From positions 1-64,000 of the forward strand of contig JAUIAH010000021.1 in the NCBI GenBank assembly GCA_030425385.1: a stretch of 64,000 nucleotides of DNA, read 5' to 3'. The stretch is from Verrucomicrobiia bacterium. Lineage in GTDB: Bacteria > Verrucomicrobiota > Verrucomicrobiia > Verrucomicrobiales > DEV007. A model generated the notes under the pieces. The model was not told the origin of the DNA. It saw only the letters and a list, made by a program, of their open reading frames with translations, and searched no databases. Shown here in pieces: positions 19,305 to 33,829 of the stretch (within the stretch, counting starts at the first letter, position 1; each line of letters begins with the position of its first letter). A program made the translations under genes and the position numbers.

Positions 19305-21788
19305 ATGGCATATCGCTTCGGCAAGACTGGTTCAGAAAGCGCCTCCCGGCGGCGCAAGCCTGTGCCGTGGTGGTGGCTCTGGCTGACGAAGCTTTCGAAG
19401 ATGGCGGTCTTTGGGATCGTCATTGGGGGCATCCTGCTCACGCTCTTCTTGCGGCCTTTCTACAAGAAAGCCTACTCGCTCGATTTGTCAGAGGTTGATG
19501 ATCTTGAGGCGGCGAGCCTTCTTTATGATCGGCATGGGAACCAGATGGGAGAGGATTTCCGCGTTCAGAATCGTCTCCCGGTGAAGCTGGAGCAGGTGCC
19601 GAAAGAACTCATCCGCGCCCTGATCGCGGCTGAGGACTCGCGATTCTTTGAGCACCGTGGGGTGGACTGGATCGGCGTGGGACGCGCGGTATTGCTGAAC
19701 TTCAAAGCGGGACGACGCACGCAAGGGGCGAGCACCATCACCCAGCAGCTCGGGCGCCAATCGTTCGAACTCTTGGATAAGAGTTATGGTCGGAAACTGA
19801 CCGAGGCATTCCTGGCGCACCGCATTGAGAAGGAGTTCTCCAAAGAAGAGATTCTGGAGCATTATCTCAATCGCATCTTCTTTGGACATGGCTTTCACGG
19901 AGTGAATGCCGCCGCCAAGGGTTACTTTGGAAAGCATGTCAGTGAAGTGAATATTGAAGAAGCGGCGATGCTCTGCGGATTGATCAAAGCACCGAATATC
20001 TTCTCTCCTTTGCGGAATCGCGATCGCGCGTTGGGCGCCCGCAATCATGTCTTGGATCGGATGGCGGCGGAGGGGTTTATCACCGCATCAGATGCCGAAC
20101 GTGTGAAGAAACGTCCCATTGTGACGAATACTCTGACAAGTATCTCCCGCTCCACCCATGCTTTCCATTATATACGCGAACAGATCACGGAGAAACTCGG
20201 CGAGAAAGAGGCCGCGAAGGGTGGATTCCGCGTCTTCACCACTCTGGACCTTTATCTGCAGCAACGAGCAGAGCGCAGCTTGCGGGAGCGATTGGAAGAA
20301 GTGGACGCCCGTGAGGAATTCCAGCATCAGACTTACGCGCAGTATGTGAAATTGGTCAAAGAGGCGCGTGCTAAGGGCCAGCGAGCACCTGCTCCCAAGT
20401 ATCTGCAGGGCGCTCTCTTGGCGGTGGATAATGACGATGGCGGCATTGTGGCTTTGGTGGGAGGACGCAATTTCCAGCACTTCCAATACAATTTGGCCAC
20501 CCAAGCCAAGCGCCCGGCTGGATCCGCATTCAAACCGTTCGTCTTCGCCTTGGCCTTTCAGAATGCGATGTTCCCAGGCACGATTGTCACGGACAAGGTG
20601 ATCGATAACAAGTATGTGCAGATTGGCGGTGCGGACGGGTTGTTAGGGGAGTGGGCGGTGGAAACTAAGGAGCAGAGTTATTTGGGAGATATCACGGCGC
20701 GGAAGGCTTTGGTCTTATCGAAGAACGCGGCGACTGTGCGGTTGGGCCTGCGTGTGGGCTTGGAAGCGTTTCTAGATTTCGTCAAAGAGATCGGCGTCGA
20801 AAGTGAGATGCGTCCTTACAATTCATCCTTTCTAGGTAGTAGTGAGGTGACTCTCGCCGAAATGTGCAAAGCCTATACGATCTTCCCCAACGGCGGGTTA
20901 CGACCGAAGGATCTTTATATCATTCGGGAGATTCAAGATGCCGATGGCAATGCGCTCTATACGTCGGAGGCGCCCGGCGCGGATTTGGTGGATGTGCTCG
21001 ACGAGATTCCAGCTTTTCAAACACACAATTGTTTGCAGGAAGTGATGAAGACGGGGACCGCCGCCAATGCCGATGATTTGGGGATGCAGGCGTTTCCCGC
21101 GGTGGGCGGGAAAACCGGGACGGCGTATGATTTCACCGATGTCTGGTTTCTTGGTTATAACAGTCGCGTCACTTGTGGCGTGTGGTCTGGATTCATCAAT
21201 CCTAAGACCATCTATCCGGGAGCCTTCAGTCACGAGATTGCCTTGCCAATTTGGGTGGATTTCATGAATGCCTCGACGCGCACATTCAAGCCCGAGCCGA
21301 TTCTCGCGCCTGAAGAAGGGAAGATGATTGAGATTTGCACGGTATCAGGACAAGTGGCGACGGACAATTGTTATGAACAATTAATCGGGAGCGGGTCGTC
21401 GCCGCGCTATGAACGCACCACCGTCTTGGAGTTCATTCCTACGGAGTTTCATCTCACCGGCACTTGCACCCTGCATTCGCCCAACTCGGCTGCGGAAGAA
21501 CTCCGGCGAGAGACGGAGAGCATCACCTTGAGCGGCGGAGCTGGGCTTTACGGATCGGCCAATACGGAAGGCCCGAAACCTGTCTTCGTCCGCGAATCAA
21601 CCATCATTGGGCTGGATCCCTACAGCGCTTTGCATCCGCCTACCGCAGCGATGCAGCCGAAAGAGGAGGAGAAAGTGGATACGGAGAAGCTGGTGACGAA
21701 GGCCAATGTGGTGAAAGAGAAGCTGCCGTTGGATACGAAGGGGCACATGCGATTGGAAATGCCCGCGCCGATCGAATTCGTCGATTGA
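19305..21788 (+). CDS. Class A penicillin-binding protein (PBP1A-like glycosyltransferase/transpeptidase)
   Basis: Bifunctional enzyme that polymerises and cross-links peptidoglycan. From the ATG at 19305 it has 827 residues: one N-terminal TM helix (about 28-50), a GT51 glycosyltransferase domain with EDSRFFEHRGVDW and GASTITQQLGRQ (about 100-260), and a transpeptidase domain with SxxK in GSAFKP, SxN in LSKNAATVR and KTG in GGKTGTAYDF. All catalytic motifs are intact. The C-terminal 90 residues are charged and of no recognised fold. Followed by the nucleoside operon with a 32-base gap. Confidence 0.93.
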   Translation: MAYRFGKTGSESASRRRKPVPWWWLWLTKLSKMAVFGIVIGGILLTLFLRPFYKKAYSLDLSEVDDLEAASLLYDRHGNQMGEDFRVQNRLPVKLEQVPKELIRALIAAEDSRFFEHRGVDWIGVGRAVLLNFKAGRRTQGASTITQQLGRQSFELLDKSYGRKLTEAFLAHRIEKEFSKEEILEHYLNRIFFGHGFHGVNAAAKGYFGKHVSEVNIEEAAMLCGLIKAPNIFSPLRNRDRALGARNHVLDRMAAEGFITASDAERVKKRPIVTNTLTSISRSTHAFHYIREQITEKLGEKEAAKGGFRVFTTLDLYLQQRAERSLRERLEEVDAREEFQHQTYAQYVKLVKEARAKGQRAPAPKYLQGALLAVDNDDGGIVALVGGRNFQHFQYNLATQAKRPAGSAFKPFVFALAFQNAMFPGTIVTDKVIDNKYVQIGGADGLLGEWAVETKEQSYLGDITARKALVLSKNAATVRLGLRVGLEAFLDFVKEIGVESEMRPYNSSFLGSSEVTLAEMCKAYTIFPNGGLRPKDLYIIREIQDADGNALYTSEAPGADLVDVLDEIPAFQTHNCLQEVMKTGTAANADDLGMQAFPAVGGKTGTAYDFTDVWFLGYNSRVTCGVWSGFINPKTIYPGAFSHEIALPIWVDFMNASTRTFKPEPILAPEEGKMIEICTVSGQVATDNCYEQLIGSGSSPRYERTTVLEFIPTEFHLTGTCTLHSPNSAAEELRRETESITLSGGAGLYGSANTEGPKPVFVRESTIIGLDPYSALHPPTAAMQPKEEEKVDTEKLVTKANVVKEKLPLDTKGHMRLEMPAPIEFVD

Positions 21789-21820
21789 TTCCTCATTGGC
21801 ACTCGGCCTAAGGTTCCCGC

Positions 21821-23068
21821 ATGAGTGCACTCATCAGTCTGCTAGGCATCGTCGTCATGATAGGGCTAGCAGTCTTGCTAAGCCGCGATCGCCGCCGGAT
21901 CAATCTGCGCACGGTGGTGGGAGCCTTTCTTATCCAGCTCGCGATGGGTGCCTTTGTCCTCTATCTTCCCTTTGGCAAAGCCACCCTGGAGTTTCTTTCT
22001 CTCCAAGTCCAGGCGGTGATCGATTGCGGGAATGCGGGCATTCGATTTCTCTTTGGTGGGTTGGTGAGTGATCGCATGTTCGAGCACTTTGGGGATGATG
22101 GATTCGTCTTTGCTTTCCGCGTGCTCCCCACGATCATCTTCTTCTCATCCTTCATCGCGGTGCTCTACTACTTGGGCATCATGAAATGGGTGATCGCTGT
22201 GTTGGGAGGTGGTTTGCGTAAGGCGCTAGGAACGAGTCGAGCGGAGTCGCTTTCTGCTAGTGCGAACATCTTTGTTGGGCAGACGGAGGCGCCTCTTGTG
22301 GTGCGCCCCTACATTTCCAAGATGACGGAAAGCGAGCTCTTTGCGGTCATGTGTGGAGGATTGGCGTCGATCGCCGGTTCTGTCCTCGCAGCTTACGCTG
22401 GGATCGGTGTGGAGTTGAAGTATCTGTTAGCCGGCTGTTTCATGGCAGCGCCCGCCGGGCTCCTCTTCGCCAAGTTGTTGCTCCCTGAAACGGAAACTCC
22501 TGATGAGCGCTTGCAGGGGCTCACAGACGAAGAGAATGTACCCGTCAATGTCTTTGAGGCGGCGGCCAATGGCGCCTCAAGTGGTTTGAAACTGGCCCTG
22601 AATGTCGGGGCGATGCTGCTTGCCTTCATCAGTCTGATTGCCCTTCTCAACATGCTGGTGGGAGGGGTGGGCGAATGGTTCGGGGTGGAGAACCTCACCA
22701 TCGAGCAGATCCTGGGCTATCTCTTTGCACCTGTTGCCTGGTTGTTAGGCATTCCCTGGTCAGAGGCGACTCAAGGGGGAAGCTTCATTGGGCAGAAAGT
22801 GATCGTGAATGAGTTTGTCGCCTACAAGGAATTTGTCGGTGTCAAAGAAGCTCTGGCTCCGCGTACGCAGGCCATTCTCACGCTAGCTCTCTGTGGCTTT
22901 GCTAATCTTTCATCCATTGCGATCTTGTTAGGCGGGCTAGGAGGCATGGCCCCGAGTCGCCGCCAAGACATTGCGCGTCTCGGCTTGCGGGCGGTCTTGG
23001 CAGCCACTCTCGCCAATCTCACTAGCGCAGCCATGGCTGGCTTCTTTCTGACGTTCACCACGCCCTGA
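21821..23068 (+). CDS. nupC: NupC-family concentrative nucleoside transporter
   Basis: Sodium- or proton-driven nucleoside importer of the inner membrane. 415 residues with N-, middle- and C-terminal NupC domains: [22 protein letters not shown], the ion-binding region [17 protein letters not shown] (the hallmark G-Q-T-E-A-P), and the C-terminal gate segment [20 protein letters not shown]. Around 10 hydrophobic helices. It heads a five-gene nucleoside salvage operon (xapX-like, deoA, deoD, cdd). Confidence 0.94.
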   Translation: MSALISLLGIVVMIGLAVLLSRDRRRINLRTVVGAFLIQLAMGAFVLYLPFGKATLEFLSLQVQAVIDCGNAGIRFLFGGLVSDRMFEHFGDDGFVFAFRVLPTIIFFSSFIAVLYYLGIMKWVIAVLGGGLRKALGTSRAESLSASANIFVGQTEAPLVVRPYISKMTESELFAVMCGGLASIAGSVLAAYAGIGVELKYLLAGCFMAAPAGLLFAKLLLPETETPDERLQGLTDEENVPVNVFEAAANGASSGLKLALNVGAMLLAFISLIALLNMLVGGVGEWFGVENLTIEQILGYLFAPVAWLLGIPWSEATQGGSFIGQKVIVNEFVAYKEFVGVKEALAPRTQAILTLALCGFANLSSIAILLGGLGGMAPSRRQDIARLGLRAVLAATLANLTSAAMAGFFLTFTTP

Positions 23069-23075
23069 CATCCTC

Positions 23076-23249
23076 ATGCAAACCCTCCTTCTCTCTCTTC
23101 TTGCTGGCTTTCTGGTCGGTGTCCTCTTCTCTGCGATCAAGTTGCCGCTGCCCGCGCCGCCCGTGCTTTCAGGGGTGCTGGGCATTGTGGGGATCTATCT
23201 GGGAGGCGCCGCTTATCAGTGGGCGCTCACCCATTGGTTCACAGCCTGA
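23076..23249 (+). CDS. XapX-like small membrane protein (DUF1427)
   Basis: A 57-residue gene starting at ATG 23076 and stopping at 23247-23249, eight bases after nupC and ten before deoA. It begins MQTLLLSLLAGFLVGVLFS and continues with IKLPLPAPPVLSGVLGIVGI, two hydrophobic helices separated by a PAPP turn, the exact pattern of the XapX/DUF1427 family. Its place in a nucleoside operon matches the xap (xanthosine) locus that names the family. Function in the family is not known; it may assist the transporter. Confidence 0.85.
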   Translation: MQTLLLSLLAGFLVGVLFSAIKLPLPAPPVLSGVLGIVGIYLGGAAYQWALTHWFTA

Positions 23250-23258
23250 GGGAAACGC

Positions 23259-24578
23259 ATGCTGCCACAAGAATGCATCCGCCTGAAGCGATTGGGAGAA
23301 CGCCTATCTCCCGATGCCATTACATGCTTTTGTGAGGGTGTGGGCAGCGGAGCGTGGAGCGAAGGGCAGATCGCGGCCATGGCCATGGCGATTTGTTGCC
23401 GGGGGATGGACACCGATGAGCGGGTAGGGCTGACCCTGGCCATGCGCGATTCCGGGAGGGTGTTTCGGTGGGATGATGAAGGGCTCGATGGGCCCGTGCT
23501 CGACAAGCATTCGACGGGGGGCGTGGGCGATGGCGTTTCGTTAGTTCTCGGCCCCTTATTGGCAGCTTGCGGCGCCCATGTGCCCATGATTTCGGGTCGT
23601 GGTTTGGGGCATACAGGGGGCACCTTGGACAAGTTGGAGGCCATACCCGGCTATCAAGTGCAACCCGACGAGACGCGTTTCCGTGAGACCGTGCGCGATG
23701 TTGGCGTCGCGATTGTGGGAGCGTCAGAGGAGATTGCTCCAGCGGATGCGCGCCTCTATGCCGTGCGTGATTTGACCGACACGGTGGCGTCCATTGATCT
23801 GATCACGGCGTCTATCCTTTCCAAGAAACTGGCGGCTGGGCTTGGTGGCCTAGTCATGGATGTGAAGGTGGGCAATGGAGCCTTCTTGCCGGATCACGCC
23901 AGCGCACGTGCGCTCGCGGAGGCGCTCGTGCGTGTCGCGGAAGGCGCGGGCATGCCAACGAGAGCCGTTCTGACAAACATGAATCAGAGCCTCTCGGGAT
24001 GTGCGGGGAATGCCTTGGAAGTGGCGCATGCCCTTCGCTGTTTGCGTGCAGATGAACGCCGCGAATCCCCGTTCTTGGAGGTGGTCATGGCCCTGGGTGC
24101 GCAAGCGTTGTTGTTAGGCTCGTTGGCAAGCGATGAAGCCAATGCCCGACGGCAGCTCAAGACTGCTTTGGAATCAGGACAAGCGTTAGAGCGATTCCAG
24201 CGTATGCTCACTGCTCTAGGGAGTCCGCACGATTTCATAGATCGCCCACACGCTTTCCTCGAAGAAGCTCCAGTGCAGATTGACGTGCCAGCTCCGCGAG
24301 GAGGCTTTGTTTCGGATGTCAACACGCGTGAGTTGGGGATGATCGTCGTGCGGTTGGGTGGTGGTCGCTCGCATCCCGGTCAGACGATTGACCATGCGGT
24401 GGGACTAACAGGACTCGTTAGCTGTGGGCAAGCGGTCGATGCAGGATTTCCGCTGGGGCGGATTCATGCGCGTGACGAGACGGCGGCGTCGGAGGCGTCG
24501 CGAGCGTTGTTGACAGCCATCGCCCTCGCGGAGGAAGCGCCCGACCTGGCTCCCACTGTGCTTGAAGTCTTTCATTAA
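23259..24578 (+). CDS. deoA: Thymidine / pyrimidine-nucleoside phosphorylase
   Basis: Cleaves thymidine, deoxyuridine (and possibly uridine) with phosphate to base and (deoxy)ribose-1-phosphate. 439 residues with family hallmarks: phosphate-binding DKHSTGGVGDGVS, GRGLGHTGGTLDKLEAIPG, and DVKVGNGAF with the catalytic Lys region. The C-terminal domain contains the beta-barrel with the FVSDVNTRELG segment. It is the third gene of the salvage operon and is followed by deoD after 24 bases. Symbol from clear family match; the exact base preference cannot be settled by sequence. Confidence 0.93.
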   Translation: MLPQECIRLKRLGERLSPDAITCFCEGVGSGAWSEGQIAAMAMAICCRGMDTDERVGLTLAMRDSGRVFRWDDEGLDGPVLDKHSTGGVGDGVSLVLGPLLAACGAHVPMISGRGLGHTGGTLDKLEAIPGYQVQPDETRFRETVRDVGVAIVGASEEIAPADARLYAVRDLTDTVASIDLITASILSKKLAAGLGGLVMDVKVGNGAFLPDHASARALAEALVRVAEGAGMPTRAVLTNMNQSLSGCAGNALEVAHALRCLRADERRESPFLEVVMALGAQALLLGSLASDEANARRQLKTALESGQALERFQRMLTALGSPHDFIDRPHAFLEEAPVQIDVPAPRGGFVSDVNTRELGMIVVRLGGGRSHPGQTIDHAVGLTGLVSCGQAVDAGFPLGRIHARDETAASEASRALLTAIALAEEAPDLAPTVLEVFH

Positions 24579-24602
24579 CCCCATCTTACTAACAGTTCGT
24601 TC

Positions 24603-25319
24603 ATGGCCACTCCTCACATCGATGCACAACCAGGTGATTTCGCCTCAACGGTTCTGATGCCTGGCGATCCGTTGCGAGCCAAGGCGCTGGCAGAGCGCTT
24701 TCTTGAAGATGCTCAGCAAGTCACTTCCGTTCGGAACATGCTCGGGTTCACCGGCACCTTTCACGGAAAGCCGGTGTCCGTGATGGGCAGTGGGATGGGG
24801 ATTCCCTCCATCTCCATCTATGCGGAAGAGCTGTTCACGCGATTCAGTGTCTCTAACATTGTGAGGATCGGCAGCTGTGGAGCGATCGCCTCTGATCTGG
24901 AGATGCGCGATCTTGTCGTGGGTATGGGAGCGTGCACGGATTCGGGAGTGAATCGGGCGCGCTTTGGGGGCTATGATTTCGCCGCCATGGCTGATCCTGA
25001 ATTGTTGCTCCCCATGGTAGCGACGGCGGAAGAGGCCCATCAATCGGTGCGTGTGGGAAATCTCTTCTCCATGGATCTGTTCTATCATCCAGATCCTGAC
25101 ATCATGGCGATGGCGCGTCGCATGGGTGTGCTGGCGGTGGAGATGGAGGCGGCGGGTCTCTACGGGTGTGCCGCGGCCTGCGGGAAGCGAGCTCTCGCGG
25201 TGTGTGCGGTCTCTGATATCCTCAGCAGTGGCGTGGGCTTGAGTTCCGACGATCGCGAGAGGGGCTTCCATCATCTCATGGAGCTGGCGCTCCAGGCGTC
25301 CCTAAAGTTTCCAGAATAA
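24603..25319 (+). CDS. deoD: Purine-nucleoside phosphorylase DeoD
   Basis: Hexameric-type purine nucleoside phosphorylase, 238 residues, the expected length. Features: [20 protein letters not shown] opening, the phosphate/ribose segment [47 protein letters not shown] and the catalytic SDIL (Asp) near the end. Splits purine (deoxy)nucleosides to base and sugar-1-phosphate. Four bases separate its stop from cdd, so the two are translated together. Confidence 0.95.
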   Translation: MATPHIDAQPGDFASTVLMPGDPLRAKALAERFLEDAQQVTSVRNMLGFTGTFHGKPVSVMGSGMGIPSISIYAEELFTRFSVSNIVRIGSCGAIASDLEMRDLVVGMGACTDSGVNRARFGGYDFAAMADPELLLPMVATAEEAHQSVRVGNLFSMDLFYHPDPDIMAMARRMGVLAVEMEAAGLYGCAAACGKRALAVCAVSDILSSGVGLSSDDRERGFHHLMELALQASLKFPE

Positions 25320-25323
25320 ACAC

Positions 25324-25731
25324 ATGCTAGAACCAGAGGTGAAAGCAGGATTGGTCCACGCAGCGGTCGAGGCTCGGCGCGCGGCCTATGCTCCCTATTC
25401 TCAATTTGCGGTCGGGGCGGCGTTGCTTACGGAGAGCGGTGCCATCATCACGGGTGCCAATGTCGAGAATGCCTCGTACGGGCTCACCGTGTGTGCGGAG
25501 CGGGTGGCCGTCTTTCGAGCCGTGGCGCAGGGGGAACGACGGTTCCGTGCCTTGGCGATCAGTTTGACGGGGGCCGGCGCGCCTTGCGGGGCGTGTCGCC
25601 AAGTGCTGCACGAGTTTGCGCCCGGCTTGCCCATCCTCATGGCAGATCCAGAGGGAGGCACTGTACAGGAAACCACTCTGGCGGCATTGCTTCCCCGTGC
25701 TTTCGGCCCTGAAGACCTCGACAGTGTCTAG
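25324..25731 (+). CDS. cdd: Cytidine deaminase
   Basis: Zinc enzyme that deaminates cytidine and deoxycytidine to (deoxy)uridine. 135 residues, homotetramer-type length. The zinc and catalytic motifs are intact: [19 protein letters not shown] (Cys ligand and catalytic Glu) and [13 protein letters not shown] (two Cys ligands). It completes the salvage pathway with nupC, deoA and deoD, so cytidine can be imported, deaminated and phosphorolysed. Confidence 0.95.
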   Translation: MLEPEVKAGLVHAAVEARRAAYAPYSQFAVGAALLTESGAIITGANVENASYGLTVCAERVAVFRAVAQGERRFRALAISLTGAGAPCGACRQVLHEFAPGLPILMADPEGGTVQETTLAALLPRAFGPEDLDSV

Positions 25732-25751
25732 CGGGCGAGGTATACGAAGGC

Positions 25752-26990
25752 ATGGCGATGACCCGATCCATTCTCTTGAGTTTCCTCCTAGCGCTTTCCC
25801 CTCTTGCGACGGCTGATGATTGGCCCTGGTGGCGAGGACCGGATCGCAACGGGATGGCCAATCCAGATCAAGATCCTCCGACGACGTTCAGCGCGACGGA
25901 GAATGTGGTTTGGGTGGCTGATGTGCCTGGGCGTGGGCATGGCACGCCGACGGTGGCGGGGGATCGCGTCTATCTCACAGCGGCCGATGATGATCGCGAG
26001 ATCCAGTGGGTGTTATGTTATGAGCGCGCCACGGGGAAGGCGGTCTGGCGCACCGAGATTCATCAGGGAGGGTTTCCCGAGAAGATGAATTCCAAGGCTT
26101 CGAATGCCTCCTCGGCGGTGGCGTGCGATGGCGAACGGCTCTATATCAATTTCCTCAATGACAAGGCGGTCTACACCACCGCTCTGGATCTGAATGGCAA
26201 GCAACTGTGGCAGACGAAGATCGTCGATTACACATTGCACCAGGGATATGGATCGTCTCCAGCCATCTACAAGGATCTTGTCATTGTGTCAGCTGATAAC
26301 AAGCAGGGCGGCGCTCTCTGTGCGCTCAAGCGTGAAGATGGGAAAGAAGTGTGGCGGGTGAAACGCCCAGCCACGCCGAACTATCCATCGCCAATCATCC
26401 TCAATGCGGCTGGCAAAGAGCAATTGATCATGACCGGGTGTGAATTGATTTCCAGCTTTGACCCCAACACCGGCGAGAAATTATGGGAATGTGAGGGAGC
26501 TACGACGGAATGTGTCACATCTACGGTTACCGATGGCACCCATGTCTACAGCAGTGGCGGCTATCCCAAGAATCACGTCGCCGCGATCAAAGCCGATGGT
26601 TCTGGGAAGATTGTGTGGGAGAATACGAGTCGCGTCTACGTGCCTTCCATGTTCATTCGTGAGGGGCATCTCTATGGGATGATGGATGCAGGGATCTTGG
26701 TGTGCTGGGATGCTGCCACCGGAGAGCGTCGCTGGCGGCAGCGCATGGGAAGTCCCTTCACCGCCAGTCCCGTCCCAGTGGGGGATCGTGTCTATGCGGT
26801 GAGTGAAACAGGCGCGTTCACGGTTCTCCAGATAAGTCCGAAAGGTGCCGAAGTGCTTGCCGAGAATCAGTTAGGCGATCAAGTCTATGCTACTCCAGTG
26901 ATTGTGGATTCTCGAATCTATGTGAGAGTCGCGCATGACCTCGACGGGGCTCGTGTGGAGAAGCTTTATTGTTTGGGAAAGACGGAATGA
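25752..26990 (+). CDS. Secreted PQQ-like beta-propeller protein
   Basis: 412 residues with a signal peptide (first about 22, ending LATADD) and a WPWWRGPDRNGMA segment, then repeated blades of the PQQ-like/quinoprotein type (pattern W-x-x-x-D-G-x-x-V, e.g. WRVKRPATPNYPSP, GAFTVLQ). Such PQQ-like propellers are numerous in Verrucomicrobiota and Planctomycetes and are usually annotated as BamB-like. No PQQ or heme-binding catalytic residues are conclusive. Two further copies are at 33830-35131 and 40149-41513. Twenty bases after cdd, so may be transcribed with it, but role is independent. Confidence 0.82.
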   Translation: MAMTRSILLSFLLALSPLATADDWPWWRGPDRNGMANPDQDPPTTFSATENVVWVADVPGRGHGTPTVAGDRVYLTAADDDREIQWVLCYERATGKAVWRTEIHQGGFPEKMNSKASNASSAVACDGERLYINFLNDKAVYTTALDLNGKQLWQTKIVDYTLHQGYGSSPAIYKDLVIVSADNKQGGALCALKREDGKEVWRVKRPATPNYPSPIILNAAGKEQLIMTGCELISSFDPNTGEKLWECEGATTECVTSTVTDGTHVYSSGGYPKNHVAAIKADGSGKIVWENTSRVYVPSMFIREGHLYGMMDAGILVCWDAATGERRWRQRMGSPFTASPVPVGDRVYAVSETGAFTVLQISPKGAEVLAENQLGDQVYATPVIVDSRIYVRVAHDLDGARVEKLYCLGKTE

Positions 26991-27015
26991 CAGAGATAGA
27001 CGTGTGGCACCTCAG

Positions 27016-28344
27016 TTAGAATGCGCAGCCGGTTGGCAAGGGATCCTCCTCAGCGACGTCGATGGCGAAGAGTGGTGAGAGTTCCGCTGATTGGAAGCCG
27101 CCGTTGACCGAACCGTGAAAGGCTTGTCCTCCGTAGCCGTGAGCATTCATGTGAGCGCGGATCCACAGAATGTCGTCGGCGTCCACGCGAACGGTTCCCG
27201 TGCGGACGAAGGGCTGTTCCGTCACATGGCTATGAGCGAGGATGCGTCGATAGAGAAGCTGGCCATCGGTATTGAGGATTTCCCACCAATCCGCATACTG
27301 TGCGCAACCGGTCTCCAAACTGCTGATGCCGACGGCGAATCGGGTGCCACTTGCTGTGGGTTGAGCACTCACAGAGACCACATCGGCCAATGGCAGCGTG
27401 TCGACAACACGCAGGCGGAAGAATTGCGCTGATGAGGTGAGTGTTAGTTGTTCTTGCGCTGGGGGAGCATTCGCGCTTCCGCCACCCACTCCCTGCCAGG
27501 TGCGCAGATCGGAAGAGCGTTCCAACAACCAATGGGATGGCGCGTCCACTCGGAGTTCGCCCTGAGGGGAAAGGGTGAGGAATCGAGGCAGCGATTGCCA
27601 ACGCTGGAGAAAGGCTTCCACCGCGGACCAGTAGGCGTCGGAATCGTCGAACGCGGACCAGAGCGCCTGTGAGCCGTGTTGGCCTTCCGTCTCTGGCCGG
27701 AAGGTGGTGAGCGCGGTTTCTTTAGGCAAGGCGGCAATGATTGGCGCGTGGTGAGGGGCTTCGGAGCGCGCGGAGGTGATGAACGTTGGCACCTGCAACG
27801 TAGCGACGGCTTGCTGGATGAGCATGCGATCGGAGAAATATTCGCCTGGAGAGAAGGCGAGTACTCCGCTTACGAGGGGCGTTTCCGCCGCTAGCTTCAG
27901 TGCGAGGGCGGAGGAATAGGAGCTGCCCCAACTCAGAACCGGACCCGCCGTCCGAGTGGCGGCTTCGCGGAGAGCGGCGCGCATATCGGGCACGGCATCC
28001 ATGAAGTTCGTAGACAAGCCCGCTTTGCGCGCGCGTGAGGCGGTCTGGTTGGGCACACCGTTGACGGCATCTCCCGATCGCTGGTCGATCGCCAAGGCGT
28101 GGAAACCAAGCGTGGTCAGCCTGGGGGCGATCTCCCGATACTCGCCTCGACTGAACCCTGCCTGATGGAAGAGCACAATGATAGGTCGGTCGAGCCCCGG
28201 GCCGGCAGCATAGAAATCGGCCGTGATCTCAAGACCATCTTCGGAGGGAAACGTGAACGTTTCGAAGGCCTTGGAAGCGGCGCTTAGCAGGAGAAACGTG
28301 ACGAGTATCAACCTTGCCGGAAGGATCACGGATGAAGTGGCCAT
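27016..28344 (-). CDS. Secreted alpha/beta hydrolase
   Basis: From the ATG at 28344 the protein has 442 residues with a signal peptide (MATSSVILPARLILVTFLLL...). The central part is a dienelactone hydrolase-like alpha/beta fold: IIVLFHQAGFSRGEYREIA, DQRSGDAVNGV and the nucleophile elbow GSSYSSALAL, though the catalytic His cannot be placed with certainty. The last third (about 270-442) is a beta-rich domain of unknown type ending DPLPTGCAF. Substrate unknown. Opposite-facing neighbour gyrB starts 220 bases upstream. Confidence 0.72.
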   Translation of the reverse strand: MATSSVILPARLILVTFLLLSAASKAFETFTFPSEDGLEITADFYAAGPGLDRPIIVLFHQAGFSRGEYREIAPRLTTLGFHALAIDQRSGDAVNGVPNQTASRARKAGLSTNFMDAVPDMRAALREAATRTAGPVLSWGSSYSSALALKLAAETPLVSGVLAFSPGEYFSDRMLIQQAVATLQVPTFITSARSEAPHHAPIIAALPKETALTTFRPETEGQHGSQALWSAFDDSDAYWSAVEAFLQRWQSLPRFLTLSPQGELRVDAPSHWLLERSSDLRTWQGVGGGSANAPPAQEQLTLTSSAQFFRLRVVDTLPLADVVSVSAQPTASGTRFAVGISSLETGCAQYADWWEILNTDGQLLYRRILAHSHVTEQPFVRTGTVRVDADDILWIRAHMNAHGYGGQAFHGSVNGGFQSAELSPLFAIDVAEEDPLPTGCAF

Positions 28345-28518
28345 AGAGCACTCACCATCGGCTTGAGAGCGAAGGCAAACGCATGATTTCACCTTGTGGA
28401 AATTACGATAAGCCTTAGTGCTAATCGACCCATCCTAACAGGCGAGCGAGCCGGAAAAACTTCGCCTTCTTCATTGAGATTTCTCTGGTTTTCCCCTTGT
28501 AGAAGCCTAACGTGATGA

Positions 28519-31119
<2,601 letters not shown>

Positions 31120-31174
31120 GCTATCCTGACATCATTCTTTCTCTAACTCTGTTCTACGAATCCCGTTACGACCT

Positions 31175-33811
<2,637 letters not shown>

Positions 33812-33829
33812 CGTTCTAGCCTAGCCTAA

